Assembly (NCBI RefSeq): GCF_900100175.1
Contig: NZ_FNEM01000001.1
Span: 372,001 to 436,000 of the forward strand
Source: Ferrimonas sediminum
GTDB lineage: Bacteria > Pseudomonadota > Gammaproteobacteria > Enterobacterales > Shewanellaceae
Reading direction: 5' to 3'
Length of the DNA stretch: 64,000 nucleotides
The notes under the pieces are model-generated. The model worked only from the letters and a program-made list of their open reading frames with translations, was not told the DNA's origin and did not search any database. A program made the translations under genes and the position numbers. Positions within the stretch are counted from its first letter, which is position 1; each line of letters starts with the position of its first letter. Of the stretch, positions 50,420 through 59,737 are shown piece after piece.

Positions 50420-51508
50420 ATGACCGATCGGGAGCAACAGATTCTGGCCATTCTTCGTCAGGACCCCATGATTCCACAGCAGGATCTGGCGGATCGCCTT
50501 GGCATCAGCCGCAGCGCGGTTGCCGGACACATCATGAACCTGACCCGTAAGGGCGAAATTCAGGGCAAGGGTTACATCCTGGCCCCGGAGCGCTACGCGG
50601 TGGTGATTGGCGGCGCCAACATGGATCTCTGCGGCCGGGCAGACAACCCGTTGGTGAGTGGTGACTCCAATCCGGGGCAGCTGACCTGCAGCGCCGGCGG
50701 GGTGGGCCGCAACATTGCCGACAACCTGGGTCGCCTGGGCAGCGGGGTGCAGTTTATTGGTGCCCTCGGGGATGACAGCTGGGGCGAGCAGCTTAAGCAG
50801 GCGTGTCGGGAAGCCGGCGTGGGGGTGGAGCACTGCCTTACCGTCGGTGGTGCAACCACCTGCAGTTACCTGTCCATTCATGACCCTGATGGTGAGATGC
50901 AACTGGCACTGAATGACATGTCGCTGATTGAGTGTCTCAACGCCGATCAACTGGCTAAACGGGAAGGGGTACTGAACCGCGCTTCGGCGCTGGTGGTGGA
51001 CGCCAACCTCGGTGCCAGCGCCCTGGATTACCTGTTCCACTGCCATGGCGACAAGCCGATACTGGTGGATCCGGTGTCGACGGTCAAAGCCTCCCGACTG
51101 GCCCCCTACCTGTCAAAAATTCACACCCTCAAGCCCAACCGCCTGGAGGCGGAACTGCTGTCTGGCCGACCGCTGAACCGATTGGAAGATCTGCCGGACG
51201 TGGCCCGGTCGCTGCACGATCAGGGGGTTAGCCGATTGCTGATCAGCCTCGGCAGCGAAGGCGCCTACTCCAGCAGTGAGAGTGGCAGTCGCCTGATCCC
51301 CGCATCGGCTACCCAGGTCAACAACGTCACCGGCGCCGGTGATGCCCTGATGGCGGGACTGGCCCACGGACACCTGAATCAATGGCAATGGGACCACAGT
51401 GTCGACTTTGCCCTCGGAGCCGCCCGCCTGGCGCTGGCTGCCGAAAAAACCATCAACTCAACCATGTCAGAGCAGTCGGTTACCCGCCTGCTAGAGGAAG
51501 CAAAATGA
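50420..51508 (+). CDS. psuK: PsuK, pseudouridine kinase with N-terminal winged helix
   Basis: 362 residues. Residues 1-55 form a Lrp/MarR-like winged helix (REQQILAILRQDPMIPQQDLADRLGISRSAVAGHI), which E. coli PsuK (YeiC) lacks. The PfkB kinase domain follows: VVIGGANMDLCG, SNPGQLTCSAGGVGRNIADNL, LKPNRLEAELLSG and the catalytic N-V-T-G-A-G-D-A-L-M-A-G. The kinase makes pseudouridine 5'-phosphate for PsuG. I take ATG 50420. An open frame upstream runs into the hemE terminator. The stop overlaps psuG as ATGA, so they form an operon. Confidence 0.9.
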   Translation: MTDREQQILAILRQDPMIPQQDLADRLGISRSAVAGHIMNLTRKGEIQGKGYILAPERYAVVIGGANMDLCGRADNPLVSGDSNPGQLTCSAGGVGRNIADNLGRLGSGVQFIGALGDDSWGEQLKQACREAGVGVEHCLTVGGATTCSYLSIHDPDGEMQLALNDMSLIECLNADQLAKREGVLNRASALVVDANLGASALDYLFHCHGDKPILVDPVSTVKASRLAPYLSKIHTLKPNRLEAELLSGRPLNRLEDLPDVARSLHDQGVSRLLISLGSEGAYSSSESGSRLIPASATQVNNVTGAGDALMAGLAHGHLNQWQWDHSVDFALGAARLALAAEKTINSTMSEQSVTRLLEEAK

Positions 51509-52422
51509 TGTTAGAGCAATATCTGGATATTCAACCTGAAGTGGCTGCGGCCCTGGCCAATAACCAAGCTGTCGTCGCTCTGGAATCGACCATTATTTCT
51601 CACGGCATGCCCTATCCCCGCAACGTGGATACCGCGCTGGAAGTGGAGCAGGCGATCCGTGATCAGGGCGCGGTTCCGGCCACCATCGCCATCATCGAGG
51701 GCCGCCTCAAGGTGGGTCTGGATGAAGCGCAGATTCGCCATCTGGGCCAGGCCGGTCAGGCCGTTGCCAAGGTCAGCCGTCGTGACATTCCGTTCGTTGT
51801 TGCAGCCAAGAAAGACGGCGCCACCACTGTGGCGGCAACCATGATTCTGGCGGCCATGGCCGGCATCAAGGTGTTTGCCACCGGCGGTATCGGCGGCGTT
51901 CATCGCGGTGCCCAGGAGACTTTCGACATCTCGGCCGACCTGCAGGAGCTGGCGCACACCGATGTGGCCGTGGTCTGTGCCGGTGCCAAGTCGATTCTGG
52001 ATCTGGGCCTGACCCGTGAATACCTGGAAACCCAGGGGGTTCCGGTTGTCGGCTACCAGACTGACAGTCTGCCGGCGTTCTACACCCGCGAAAGTGAGCA
52101 CAGCATCGATTACCGTCTGGACACCCCTGAGCAGATTGCTTCGGCTCTGAAAGCGAAATGGGCCCTGGGCCTGAATGGCGGTGTGGTGGTGACCAACCCG
52201 ATTCCTGAGCAGTACGCCATGGCGCCAGAGCTTATCAGCGAAGCCATTGAAACCGCGTTGAAAGAGGCGGAAGAGCAGGGCATTGCCGGTAAGGCGTCCA
52301 CCCCGTTCCTGCTGGCTCGAGTGTGCGAGCTGACCGGTGGCAACAGCCTGGACTCCAACATCCAGCTGGTACTGAACAACGCCCGTCTGGGCGCGCAGAT
52401 CGCGGCATCTTACTGTAAGTAA
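51505..52422 (+). CDS. psuG: PsuG, pseudouridine-5'-phosphate glycosidase
   Basis: Cleaves the C-C glycosidic bond of pseudouridine 5'-phosphate to uracil and ribose 5-phosphate. 305 residues from the ATG that overlaps the psuK stop (a second ATG follows immediately). Family motifs: ALESTIISHGMPYP at the N-terminus, the catalytic lysine region FVVAAKKDGATTVAAT, FATGGIGGVHRGA and the metal-site TFDISADLQEL. E. coli PsuG is 312 residues. A GC hairpin at 52433-52454 (7 bp, no T run) follows the stop. Confidence 0.95.
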   Translation: MMLEQYLDIQPEVAAALANNQAVVALESTIISHGMPYPRNVDTALEVEQAIRDQGAVPATIAIIEGRLKVGLDEAQIRHLGQAGQAVAKVSRRDIPFVVAAKKDGATTVAATMILAAMAGIKVFATGGIGGVHRGAQETFDISADLQELAHTDVAVVCAGAKSILDLGLTREYLETQGVPVVGYQTDSLPAFYTRESEHSIDYRLDTPEQIASALKAKWALGLNGGVVVTNPIPEQYAMAPELISEAIETALKEAEEQGIAGKASTPFLLARVCELTGGNSLDSNIQLVLNNARLGAQIAASYCK

Positions 52423-52432
52423 GCCCGCTCCT

Positions 52433-52454
52433 CGGGGCGGCGTCCGTCGCCCCG
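52433..52454 (+). terminator. Weak terminator-like hairpin after psuG
   Basis: CGGGGCG and CGCCCCG pair around an 8-base loop, followed by a pyrimidine-rich but not U-only stretch. Termination efficiency is doubtful. Confidence 0.4.
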
Positions 52455-52482
52455 ACCTTCCCTCTTTGCTCTCCTTGATTCG

Positions 52483-53103
52483 CTAGTCGCCCTGTTTCAG
52501 TGCGGCCCGGACCCGATGCTGTAACTCTGGCACCACCTGCTGTTCAAACCAGGGGTTGCGTCTCAGCCACAGGTTGTTGCGCGGCGACGGGTGGGGCAGC
52601 GGCAGACAGCCCGTATCCAGGTGATCCCGCCACCGGCGCACGCTGTCAGTCAGCGAGCTGAATCCGTTGAGGTAATGACGCTGAGCGTACTGTCCCACCA
52701 ACAGCGTCAGCCGCACGTGAGAAAGTCGCTGCAGCACCTGCCGGTGCCACTGTGGCGCGCAGCGGGGATCCGGCGGGTTGTCGCCGCTTTTGCCCCGGCC
52801 GGGGTAGCAAAACCCCATGGGAACAATGGCCACATCGTTGGGGTTGTAAAACTGCTCCGGCGTCAGGTTTAGCCATTGCCGTAATCGCTGGCCGCTGGGG
52901 TCGTCCCAGGGGATGCCGCTATGGTGCACTTTCAGGCCTGGCGCCTGGCCGATGATCAGCAGGCGGGCACTGGCGTTGAACTGCACCACCGGTCGCGGGC
53001 CCAGCGGCAGTTGTGCTTGGCACAGACGGCAGTCTCGAATCTCGGTGACGAGAGGGTCGTCGCTTAACCTTGTCGGAACAGTGTGTGGAGTATCAGAAAA
53101 CAT
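52483..53103 (-). CDS. Uracil-DNA glycosylase superfamily protein
   Basis: 206 residues. An N-terminal C-R-L-C pair (near residue 25) precedes the motif I region LLIIGQAPGLKVHHSG and the WDDPSGQRLRQWL segment. The motif II-like terminal P-H-P-S-P-R-N-N lies near residue 172. This is the pattern of the uracil-DNA glycosylase-like proteins related to families 4/5. The four-cysteine iron-sulfur site of those families looks incomplete: only three further isolated cysteines occur, so cluster binding is uncertain. DNA repair activity is inferred from the family. It is divergent from the GGDEF/EAL gene. Confidence 0.75.
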   Translation of the reverse strand: MFSDTPHTVPTRLSDDPLVTEIRDCRLCQAQLPLGPRPVVQFNASARLLIIGQAPGLKVHHSGIPWDDPSGQRLRQWLNLTPEQFYNPNDVAIVPMGFCYPGRGKSGDNPPDPRCAPQWHRQVLQRLSHVRLTLLVGQYAQRHYLNGFSSLTDSVRRWRDHLDTGCLPLPHPSPRNNLWLRRNPWFEQQVVPELQHRVRAALKQGD

Positions 53104-53194
53104 ATTGATTTTGCATTTCCCATTTAAAAGGAAACCGAATTTCGGTAACTTGGGGGCATTCGAGATTCACTGCGGGCAATGCACCACTGCGTCA

Positions 53195-55762
53195 ATGAGC
53201 ATTACCAAGCGCTTCATATTACAACTCGGTGCCATCGCCTTGCCGATTCTCATCTTTATCGGCAGCTCGCTGTATTGGCAACTGGAAAGTGGGTTGTCGT
53301 CGATGACGACGGATCTGCACAGTCGCACTCTCGCCAATGTCGTCAATGAGCTGGAGTCGGATCTGCGGGATCAGATTCAGAGCATTAACGACGTGGCTCT
53401 GGCCCAGCCCCCCCTGCAAACCCAGCTGTTGTCGCAACAACGGTTGCTGGGGCGAACCCTTCTGGTCATGAATCACCATGGTGAACTCAGGTTGCTGTTA
53501 CCTGAAGATAGCCGACCCAACGGCATTGAGCAGAGCATACTGGAACGATTCCAATCGATATTCACCGTCGGCAGCTTTCAGTTCGAACGCAGTGGCGTGA
53601 TGCCGGTCGCCCACCAATTTTATAGCGTCAGTGTGATTCCAGTACAAAATAAATTGTGGCGCGGTATGGCTTTGGTACAGGAACTGACCCCGGCCAAGCT
53701 TAAGACTTTGGGCAATGCCAGCGAGCTGATTGGCAGCATCAGCGTGACGCCAGAGTCGCAATTGGGCAGCACCATCAGCATTCCCATTGCCACCTTTTCC
53801 GGCGAGCCATTGCGGTTGTCAGCGACGTTCCACCATTGGCAGGCGATGCAGAAAAACCAGCTGTTGATCTCGCTGATGGCGATGTTTGTGCTGGCCATTG
53901 TGCTGATGCTGGCGGTGATGGTGTTCCACCTGTGGCGGCAGTTGATCGCCCCGGCCCAGGAGTTGTCGACTCTGCTCAAGCAGCATCAGGCCAATAAGGA
54001 TTGGCACAAGCCGGTGGTGATGAAGGGCTCCGGTGCCACCAAGGGGCTGAGCGCACTGATTAACAGCCTGTCGTTGGAGATCGCCAACAGCCACCTGTTT
54101 TATCATACCGCCCTCAATGCGGTATCCGACGCCGCCATCATGGTGGATCGGCACGGGCGGGTGACCCAGCTTAGCCCGGTGGCGGAGTTGTTACTGGGGC
54201 TCAAAACCGATCAGGTTTGGCAAAAACAGCTGGCGGACATCATGCCGGGCAACTCCGGAGCTCAGCTCGACGCCATGTTGGTGGCGCTGCTTAATGGCAG
54301 CCAGGTCCACGAAGAGGGGCGGGTGCAGCTGGCGAAGGCCCAGCTGGCCAAGATGGTGGATTTCAGCATCACCCGTGTCGATGACCGCAGTGGCAGTTGC
54401 CTGGGGGCGGTGGTGACCCTCAAAGACATCACTCGCTCCGAACTGCTCAAGCGGGAGTTGAAGCGCAAAGCCCAGTACGACGTGATTACCGGCCTGTTCA
54501 ATCGGCAGAGCTTTGATCAGCACCTGGCTCAGCTGGAGAGTGACGATGGCCAGCATGCTATCTGCTACATGGATCTGGCTCGCTTTAAGCTGATCAACGA
54601 CAGTTGTGGCCACGAAGCCGGCGACCGGATGCTCAAGGATGTGTCTGATGCCATGCAGCGGTGTCTGCGCAAGAGTGATTTTCTGGCCCGCATCGGTGGC
54701 GATGAGTTTGCCCTGATCCTGACCAATACCACGGCACTGGAAGCGGCCCGGCAGCTGAAGATTCTGATGGACAAGGTACGGGGTATTACCCTGTACTGGG
54801 ACTCCGGCAGCTATACCGTCGGCCTGCACATCGGCGTGGCCTTCCACCGCGGTGAGGAGAGCAACCCGCGGGAGGTGTTCAAGGACGCCGAGCTGGCCTG
54901 TCAGGCGGCGAAGAGCAAAGGCGACAGCCAGATTCACTTCTTCGATTCTCTGGATCAGGACTTGGCGCACCAACGCAACGCCCCGGCCTGGGCGATGAAG
55001 ATCAACGAAGCGATTCTCAACGACAACCTGGTGCTGTTCTTCCAGCCCATCGAGGCGATCTCCCATAAGACCCCCAAGCGGCGGATGGAGATTCTGTTGC
55101 GGATTCGGGAGGAGAACGGCAGCATTCTGGCTCCGGCGCAGTTCATCGCCGCGGCCGAGCGCTTTAATCTGATGCCGACGGTGGATCGGGCGGTGGTGCG
55201 TAAGGCGTTTGAGTGGCTGGCCCGCCACCCCGAGCTGTGGGATACCCAGGTGATGTCGGTGAACCTGTCAGGAACCAGTCTCTCCAGTGACGGCCTGGTG
55301 GACTATATCGACGAGTTGGTGAAAAGCCTCAACATTCCCACCCATTGCATCTGTTTCGAGGTGACCGAAACCGCCGCCATCTCCAACGAGAGCCGGGCAC
55401 TGGATATTCTTCATGCCCTGCGCCGCCGTGGCTTTGCCTTTGCCCTGGATGACTTCGGTTCCGGCTTTGCCTCCTATGGCTACCTGCGTCAATTGCCGGT
55501 GGATTACGTTAAGATCGACGGTTGCTTCGTGCGCAACCTGGCCACCAACGCCAAGGATTACGCCATTGTCAAATCGATTCACGACGTGTGCCGGGTCATC
55601 GGCATCGAAACCGTGGCCGAGTTTGTCGAGGATCAGGATACCCTGGATCAGCTCAATGCCATCGGCGTCAACTACGCCCAGGGTTATGGCATCGGCCGGC
55701 CTAAAGATCTGGAAACCTACCAGCCGGACCTGCCTTCCCCCGAGGAGGCGATGCAGGCCTGA
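53195..55762 (+). CDS. Membrane GGDEF-EAL protein with I-site
   Basis: 855 residues from ATG 53195; the open frame extends upstream but overlaps the divergent gene. A membrane segment (9-28), a periplasmic domain of about 190 residues without a recognised name, and a second membrane segment (222-246) precede a PAS domain (about 300-400). The GGDEF motif near residue 500 is intact and is preceded by R-K-S-D, a canonical RxxD inhibitory site. In the phosphodiesterase domain EAL is replaced by E-I-L near residue 632, while N-L-S, E-V-T-E, D-D-F-G-S-G, K-I-D and V-A-E are kept. The metal-binding glutamate is retained, so activity is possible. Net direction cannot be read from sequence. Confidence 0.9.
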   Translation: MSITKRFILQLGAIALPILIFIGSSLYWQLESGLSSMTTDLHSRTLANVVNELESDLRDQIQSINDVALAQPPLQTQLLSQQRLLGRTLLVMNHHGELRLLLPEDSRPNGIEQSILERFQSIFTVGSFQFERSGVMPVAHQFYSVSVIPVQNKLWRGMALVQELTPAKLKTLGNASELIGSISVTPESQLGSTISIPIATFSGEPLRLSATFHHWQAMQKNQLLISLMAMFVLAIVLMLAVMVFHLWRQLIAPAQELSTLLKQHQANKDWHKPVVMKGSGATKGLSALINSLSLEIANSHLFYHTALNAVSDAAIMVDRHGRVTQLSPVAELLLGLKTDQVWQKQLADIMPGNSGAQLDAMLVALLNGSQVHEEGRVQLAKAQLAKMVDFSITRVDDRSGSCLGAVVTLKDITRSELLKRELKRKAQYDVITGLFNRQSFDQHLAQLESDDGQHAICYMDLARFKLINDSCGHEAGDRMLKDVSDAMQRCLRKSDFLARIGGDEFALILTNTTALEAARQLKILMDKVRGITLYWDSGSYTVGLHIGVAFHRGEESNPREVFKDAELACQAAKSKGDSQIHFFDSLDQDLAHQRNAPAWAMKINEAILNDNLVLFFQPIEAISHKTPKRRMEILLRIREENGSILAPAQFIAAAERFNLMPTVDRAVVRKAFEWLARHPELWDTQVMSVNLSGTSLSSDGLVDYIDELVKSLNIPTHCICFEVTETAAISNESRALDILHALRRRGFAFALDDFGSGFASYGYLRQLPVDYVKIDGCFVRNLATNAKDYAIVKSIHDVCRVIGIETVAEFVEDQDTLDQLNAIGVNYAQGYGIGRPKDLETYQPDLPSPEEAMQA

Positions 55763-55803
55763 GCCTGGCAGGGAGCCGGAGCATTAACCACAAGGATGTC
55801 GTG

Positions 55804-56598
55804 ATGCCCACTGTAAAAGACAAGGTGGTAATTGTTACCGGCGCCTCCGAGGGGATCGGTCGGGCCCTGGCGATGCAGTTGTCTGCCGCCGGTGCCAGGT
55901 TGATGCTGGCTGCCCGCAATCGGGAGCGACTTGAGGAGTTGGCCAACCAGTTGCCCGGCGAGGCCGAAGTGTGCCCCTGTGACGTGGCGCAGCCGGAGCA
56001 GTGCCAGCAACTGGTGCATCAGACCCTGGCGCACTTTGGCCGCCTCGACATCCTGATCAACAACGCCGGCATTACCATGTGGAGTCGCTTCGATGACCTC
56101 GAGGATCTCGGGGTGTTTGAGCGGCTGATGCGGGTGAACTACCTGGGGGCGGTCTATCTGACCCACGCCGCCTTGCCAGCCTTGAAGCACAGCCGGGGCA
56201 GTGTGGTGGCGGTGGCCTCCATTGCCGGTTTGACCGGGGTGCCCTGTCGCAGCGGCTACGCCGCCTCCAAGCATGCGATGGTGGGCTTTTTTGATTCGCT
56301 GCGCATCGAGCTGAAGGACCAGGGGGTGGACGTAACACTGATCTGTCCCGATTTTGTGGTCTCCCAGACTCACAAGCGGGCCATGGGTGCCGACGGTCAT
56401 CCGCTGGGGCAGACGCCGATGCAGGAGTCGAAAATCATGACCGCCGAGCGGTGCGCCCAGCTGTGCCTGACTGCCATCAGTCGCCGGGAGCGTCTGCTGA
56501 TCACCTCGCTACGGGGAAAGTTGGGGCGCTGGCTCAGGCTGCTGGCCCCCGGGTTTATCGATGCCCTTGCCGACCGGGCGATTCGGCAGCGACGTTGA
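55804..56598 (+). CDS. Short-chain dehydrogenase/reductase (SDR)
   Basis: 264-residue classical SDR: cofactor loop T-G-A-S-E-G-I-G near residue 13, N-N-A-G near 88, the catalytic serine in VASIAG and Y-A-A-S-K near 157. The acidic residue typical of NAD preference after the second strand is not evident, and AARNRERL suggests NADP. The start is ATG 55804, 7 bases after AAGGA, with a GTG one codon upstream. A hydrophobic C-terminal segment (LGRWLRLLAPGFIDAL) hints at membrane association, as in DltE/retinol-type SDRs. The substrate is unknown. Confidence 0.85.
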   Translation: MPTVKDKVVIVTGASEGIGRALAMQLSAAGARLMLAARNRERLEELANQLPGEAEVCPCDVAQPEQCQQLVHQTLAHFGRLDILINNAGITMWSRFDDLEDLGVFERLMRVNYLGAVYLTHAALPALKHSRGSVVAVASIAGLTGVPCRSGYAASKHAMVGFFDSLRIELKDQGVDVTLICPDFVVSQTHKRAMGADGHPLGQTPMQESKIMTAERCAQLCLTAISRRERLLITSLRGKLGRWLRLLAPGFIDALADRAIRQRR

Positions 56599-56649
56599 TT
56601 GCGTTGGCGGGGCGGCATCCCTTGTTTACCTGTGGTTAAAAGTTAACCG

Positions 56650-56678
56650 TCGCCAGCTCCCTCATCCTCTGCTACAAT
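56650..56678 (+). promoter_or_regulatory. Probable ygiQ promoter
   Basis: TACAAT at 56673-56678 and TCGCCA at 56650-56655 are 17 bases apart, 30 bases before the ygiQ ATG. Confidence 0.5.
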
Positions 56679-56707
56679 CCGCGCCCGGTACGCATTAAGG
56701 TGGCAGC

Positions 56708-58987
56708 ATGATCCCAAAACCCAAAACCAAACTGTTCGAGTACCCCAAATACTGGGCAGAGTCTTACGGGCCGGCGCCGTTTATGCCGACCTCCCGTGAG
56801 GAGATGGAGGCCCTGGGTTGGGACAGCTGTGACATCATCGTGGTCACCGGCGACGCCTATGTGGATCACCCCTCCTTTGGCATGGGCATCGTCGGCCGCA
56901 TGCTCGAAGCCCAGGGGTTTCGGGTCGGCATCATCGATCAGCCGGACTGGCACAGCAAAGACGACTTCATGAAGCTGGGTAAGCCGAATCTGTTTTTTGC
57001 CGTCGGGGCTGGCAACATGGACTCGATGATCAACCATTACACCGCCGATCGCCGCCTGCGCCATGACGACGCCTACACCCCGGACAACGTCCACGGAAAA
57101 CGGCCGGATCGGGCGGTGGTGGTGTACACCCAGCGTTGCAAAGAAGCCTACAAAGAGGTGCCGGTGACCATCGGCAGCATCGAGGCCAGCCTGCGCCGTA
57201 TCGCCCATTACGACTACTGGCAGGATAAGGTGCGGCGCGCCATCCTGTTTGATGCCAAGGCCGACCTGTTGATCTACGGCAATGCCGAGCGCCCCATCAT
57301 CGAAGTGGCTCATCGCCTGGCGGCGGGAGAGTCGATTCAGCAGATGCGCAACATTCGCGGCACCGGCTTCCTGACCAAGGAGCCGCTGCCTGGCTGGGCC
57401 GGGCTGGATTCCACTACCCTGGATACTCCCGGCAAGATTGACCCGATTCCCAACCCCTACGGTGCCGATGACATGGGTTGTGAGCTGGGCAGTGGCAGTG
57501 CCGCCGTGGCGCCGTCGCAGCAGCAGGCCCAGGCGGTGACGGTGCAGCCGGCCAAGCCCAAGCCCTGGGACAAGCAGTACATCCTGTTGCCCGCTTTCGA
57601 CCAGGTGCGGGCCGACAAGGTGTTGTACGCCCACAGTTCGAGGGTGTTCCATCAGGAGACCAATCCCGGATGTGCCCGGGCACTGATGCAGCGCCATGGC
57701 GATCGTTTCGTCTGGCTCAACCCGCCGGCCATTCCGCTGGAAACCGACGAGATGGACTGGGTGTTTGGCTTGCCCTACCAGCGGGTGCCTCACCCTAAAT
57801 ACGCCGGTCGTAAGATTCCGGCGTACGACATGATTAAGACCTCCATCAACATCATGCGTGGCTGCTACGGCGGCTGCTCGTTCTGCTCCATTACCGAGCA
57901 TGAGGGACGGATCATTCAGAGTCGTTCTCACGAGTCCATCGTCAATGAGATCGAGGAGATCAAACAGAAGGTCCCCGGCTTTACCGGTGTGATCTCCGAT
58001 CTCGGTGGGCCCACCGCCAATATGTATGGCCTGAGATGCAAAAGCCCAAAGGCGGAATCCACCTGTCGCCGATTGTCCTGCATCTATCCGGACATCTGCG
58101 GTCACATGGACACCGACCACACGCCGACCATCGAACTGTACCGTAAAGCGCGTAAGGTGAAGGGGATTAAGAAGATCCTCATCGCCTCCGGAGTGCGCTA
58201 TGACCTGGCGGTGGAGGATCCCCGTTACGTGAAGGAGCTGGTGACCCACCATGTGGGCGGCTACCTGAAGATCGCGCCGGAGCATACCGAAGAGGGGCCG
58301 CTGTCTAAGATGCTTAAACCGGGCATGGGCAGTTACTACCGTTTCAAGCAGATGTTTGAGCAGTATTCCGCCGAAGCGGGCAAGAAGCAGTATCTGATCC
58401 CCTACTTCATCTCCGCCCATCCGGGGACCACCGATAAAGACATGGTCAACCTGGCACTGTGGCTGAAAGCCAACAACTTTAAGTTGGACCAGGTGCAGAA
58501 CTTCTACCCGTCACCGCTGGCGAACGCCACCGCCATCTGGCATACCGAGCACGACTCCATGCGCAAGGTCAGCTACAAGGGCGAGAAGGTGCCGGTGGCC
58601 AAAGGGGGGCGCCAGCGTCGCCTGCATAAGGCGATTCTGCGCTATCACGATCCCGCTAACTGGCCGCTGATTCGCGAAGGGTTGCGAGCCAACGGCCTGG
58701 CAAAGCTGATTGGCAATGGACCCAACTGCCTGGTACCGGCAGAAGGCCGTGGCGACCAACGAGGCCAGCAGGGCAAAGGCAAGCCGGCGCTGTCAAAGCA
58801 TACCGGCCTCAAGCAGTTTGATAAGCCGCGCCGGGCCGCTAAAGCCGCTGGTCAGGGGGCCAAGGCCGGCGGTGGTGGTCGCTCCGGCCAGGGGAAGCCG
58901 GCCGGGCGCCCTCAGGGCACTAGCAATGGCGGTAAGCCGGCGAGTCGCAGCGGCGGTCGCCCTAAGCCGTCGCGTCAGGGACGTTAG
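56708..58987 (+). CDS. ygiQ: YgiQ-family radical SAM protein
   Basis: 759 residues. The N-terminal B12-binding-like/UPF0313 region (about 1-300) leads to the radical SAM site C-Y-G-G-C-S-F-C near residue 386, followed by [12 protein letters not shown] downstream DUF3362 C-terminal domain and a basic Gly/Lys/Arg-rich tail of about 60 residues (from about 690) follow. Length and motif fit E. coli YgiQ. The reaction catalysed is not established for the family. The basic low-complexity tail could bind RNA, but that is only inference. Confidence 0.92.
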   Translation: MIPKPKTKLFEYPKYWAESYGPAPFMPTSREEMEALGWDSCDIIVVTGDAYVDHPSFGMGIVGRMLEAQGFRVGIIDQPDWHSKDDFMKLGKPNLFFAVGAGNMDSMINHYTADRRLRHDDAYTPDNVHGKRPDRAVVVYTQRCKEAYKEVPVTIGSIEASLRRIAHYDYWQDKVRRAILFDAKADLLIYGNAERPIIEVAHRLAAGESIQQMRNIRGTGFLTKEPLPGWAGLDSTTLDTPGKIDPIPNPYGADDMGCELGSGSAAVAPSQQQAQAVTVQPAKPKPWDKQYILLPAFDQVRADKVLYAHSSRVFHQETNPGCARALMQRHGDRFVWLNPPAIPLETDEMDWVFGLPYQRVPHPKYAGRKIPAYDMIKTSINIMRGCYGGCSFCSITEHEGRIIQSRSHESIVNEIEEIKQKVPGFTGVISDLGGPTANMYGLRCKSPKAESTCRRLSCIYPDICGHMDTDHTPTIELYRKARKVKGIKKILIASGVRYDLAVEDPRYVKELVTHHVGGYLKIAPEHTEEGPLSKMLKPGMGSYYRFKQMFEQYSAEAGKKQYLIPYFISAHPGTTDKDMVNLALWLKANNFKLDQVQNFYPSPLANATAIWHTEHDSMRKVSYKGEKVPVAKGGRQRRLHKAILRYHDPANWPLIREGLRANGLAKLIGNGPNCLVPAEGRGDQRGQQGKGKPALSKHTGLKQFDKPRRAAKAAGQGAKAGGGGRSGQGKPAGRPQGTSNGGKPASRSGGRPKPSRQGR

Positions 58988-58998
58988 GCATAAACGGA

Positions 58999-59024
58999 CA
59001 ACGGTCGCCCAGGGGCGACCGTTG
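58999..59024 (+). terminator. Terminator-like hairpin after ygiQ
   Basis: CAACGGTCGCC and GGCGACCGTTG pair over 11 bp with a 4-base loop, 11 bases after the ygiQ stop. The following TTGTAT is a weak T run. It also sits just beyond the end of the convergent gene at 59042. Confidence 0.75.
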
Positions 59025-59041
59025 TTGTATTGGCTGGGCGG

Positions 59042-59398
59042 TTAGCGGTTGTAGCGGTCGATCATCAGGGTGACGCTGCTGCCGTTGTGGGTGTGGCAGG
59101 TGCCGGCATCGTATTCCCGCTCCAGAGTAAATTCACACTCCCCCAGTTCCGGGGCGCTGAGGCTGAGCCGGGTCGCCAGCTCATCGACGCTGATTACCAG
59201 CTCCAGGTGGCCAGCACTGCCGCGATCCAGCTTGAGGTAATAGGGTTTGACCAAGGTGACCTGGATCTGCTGGGCGTGCAGTAGACTGCCGTCCGGGCCG
59301 TGGATGCCGTACAGCAGTTTCACCTGAGGTGAGGTGCTGTCGTAGGCTGTGGCCACGGCGCTGAGTAGCAGGGTGATGGCGAGCAGTAGTGTTCGCAT
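59042..59398 (-). CDS. Small exported protein of unknown function
   Basis: 118 residues from ATG 59398 with a clear signal peptide (MRTLLLAITLLLSAVATA, cleavage near residue 18). The mature part of about 100 residues is beta-rich, with two cysteines (in GECEF and AGTCHTH) that could form a disulfide. I recognise no family. An in-frame extension upstream would cross the structured noncoding stretch and lacks coding character. It is convergent with ygiQ. Confidence 0.65.
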   Translation of the reverse strand: MRTLLLAITLLLSAVATAYDSTSPQVKLLYGIHGPDGSLLHAQQIQVTLVKPYYLKLDRGSAGHLELVISVDELATRLSLSAPELGECEFTLEREYDAGTCHTHNGSSVTLMIDRYNR

Positions 59399-59488
59399 AG
59401 GCAGTTTCCATTGGCGATGTAGCCTAAGCATAGGTGCCCACCGTCCAGGCCGCCAATGGCCAGCCCCATCCGGGATTACTTTGTTTGT

Positions 59489-59608
59489 GGCGTCACGCGT
59501 AGCCCGGGAACTGGCAAAGATGCCCCCGTTTCGCCTTGGAAACGCTGTGCTCGCGGGCAACCGGTTCCCCGCTCCAGGGAGTGGTTTGGTCCTATTTTTC
59601 GATACGCC
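59489..59608. repeat. Nested imperfect inverted repeat, about 120 nt
   Basis: Four successive inverted segments nest inside each other: GGCGT/ACGCC (outer, 59489-59493 with 59604-59608), GGGAAC/GTTCCC (59506-59511 with 59564-59569), TGCCC/GGGCA (59521-59525 with 59555-59559) and CGTTTC/GAAACG (59527-59532 with 59539-59544). It lies in a 339-base gap (59399-59737) between two reverse-strand small genes and can form on either strand. It may be a structured RNA leader of the gene at 59042 or a dispersed palindromic repeat. I do not recognise it. Confidence 0.5.
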
Positions 59609-59737
59609 GTTGTCCTGAAGGGCTTGAGACGCAGCCACACAGCAAAACTTAGGCAGCCGAAGCGACGGCACAGTGGTGCAGGGATGAGCTGCCGGGAAAC
59701 GGTTGTTAGGCTGAGGAGAGAGGCCGTCGGCGCAGCA

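Noticed and set aside
59440-59620. c-di-GMP (GEMM-I) riboswitch
   Set aside because: I looked for the GCAAACC / GGGACGCAAAGCC / GGCCUA core on both strands. Only loose resemblance is present and the nested stem layout is different.
59695-59716. Integron attC-like GTTAGGC box
   Set aside because: The inverse core RYYYAAC is not found at a suitable distance in the right orientation, and there is no integrase or gene cassette array nearby.
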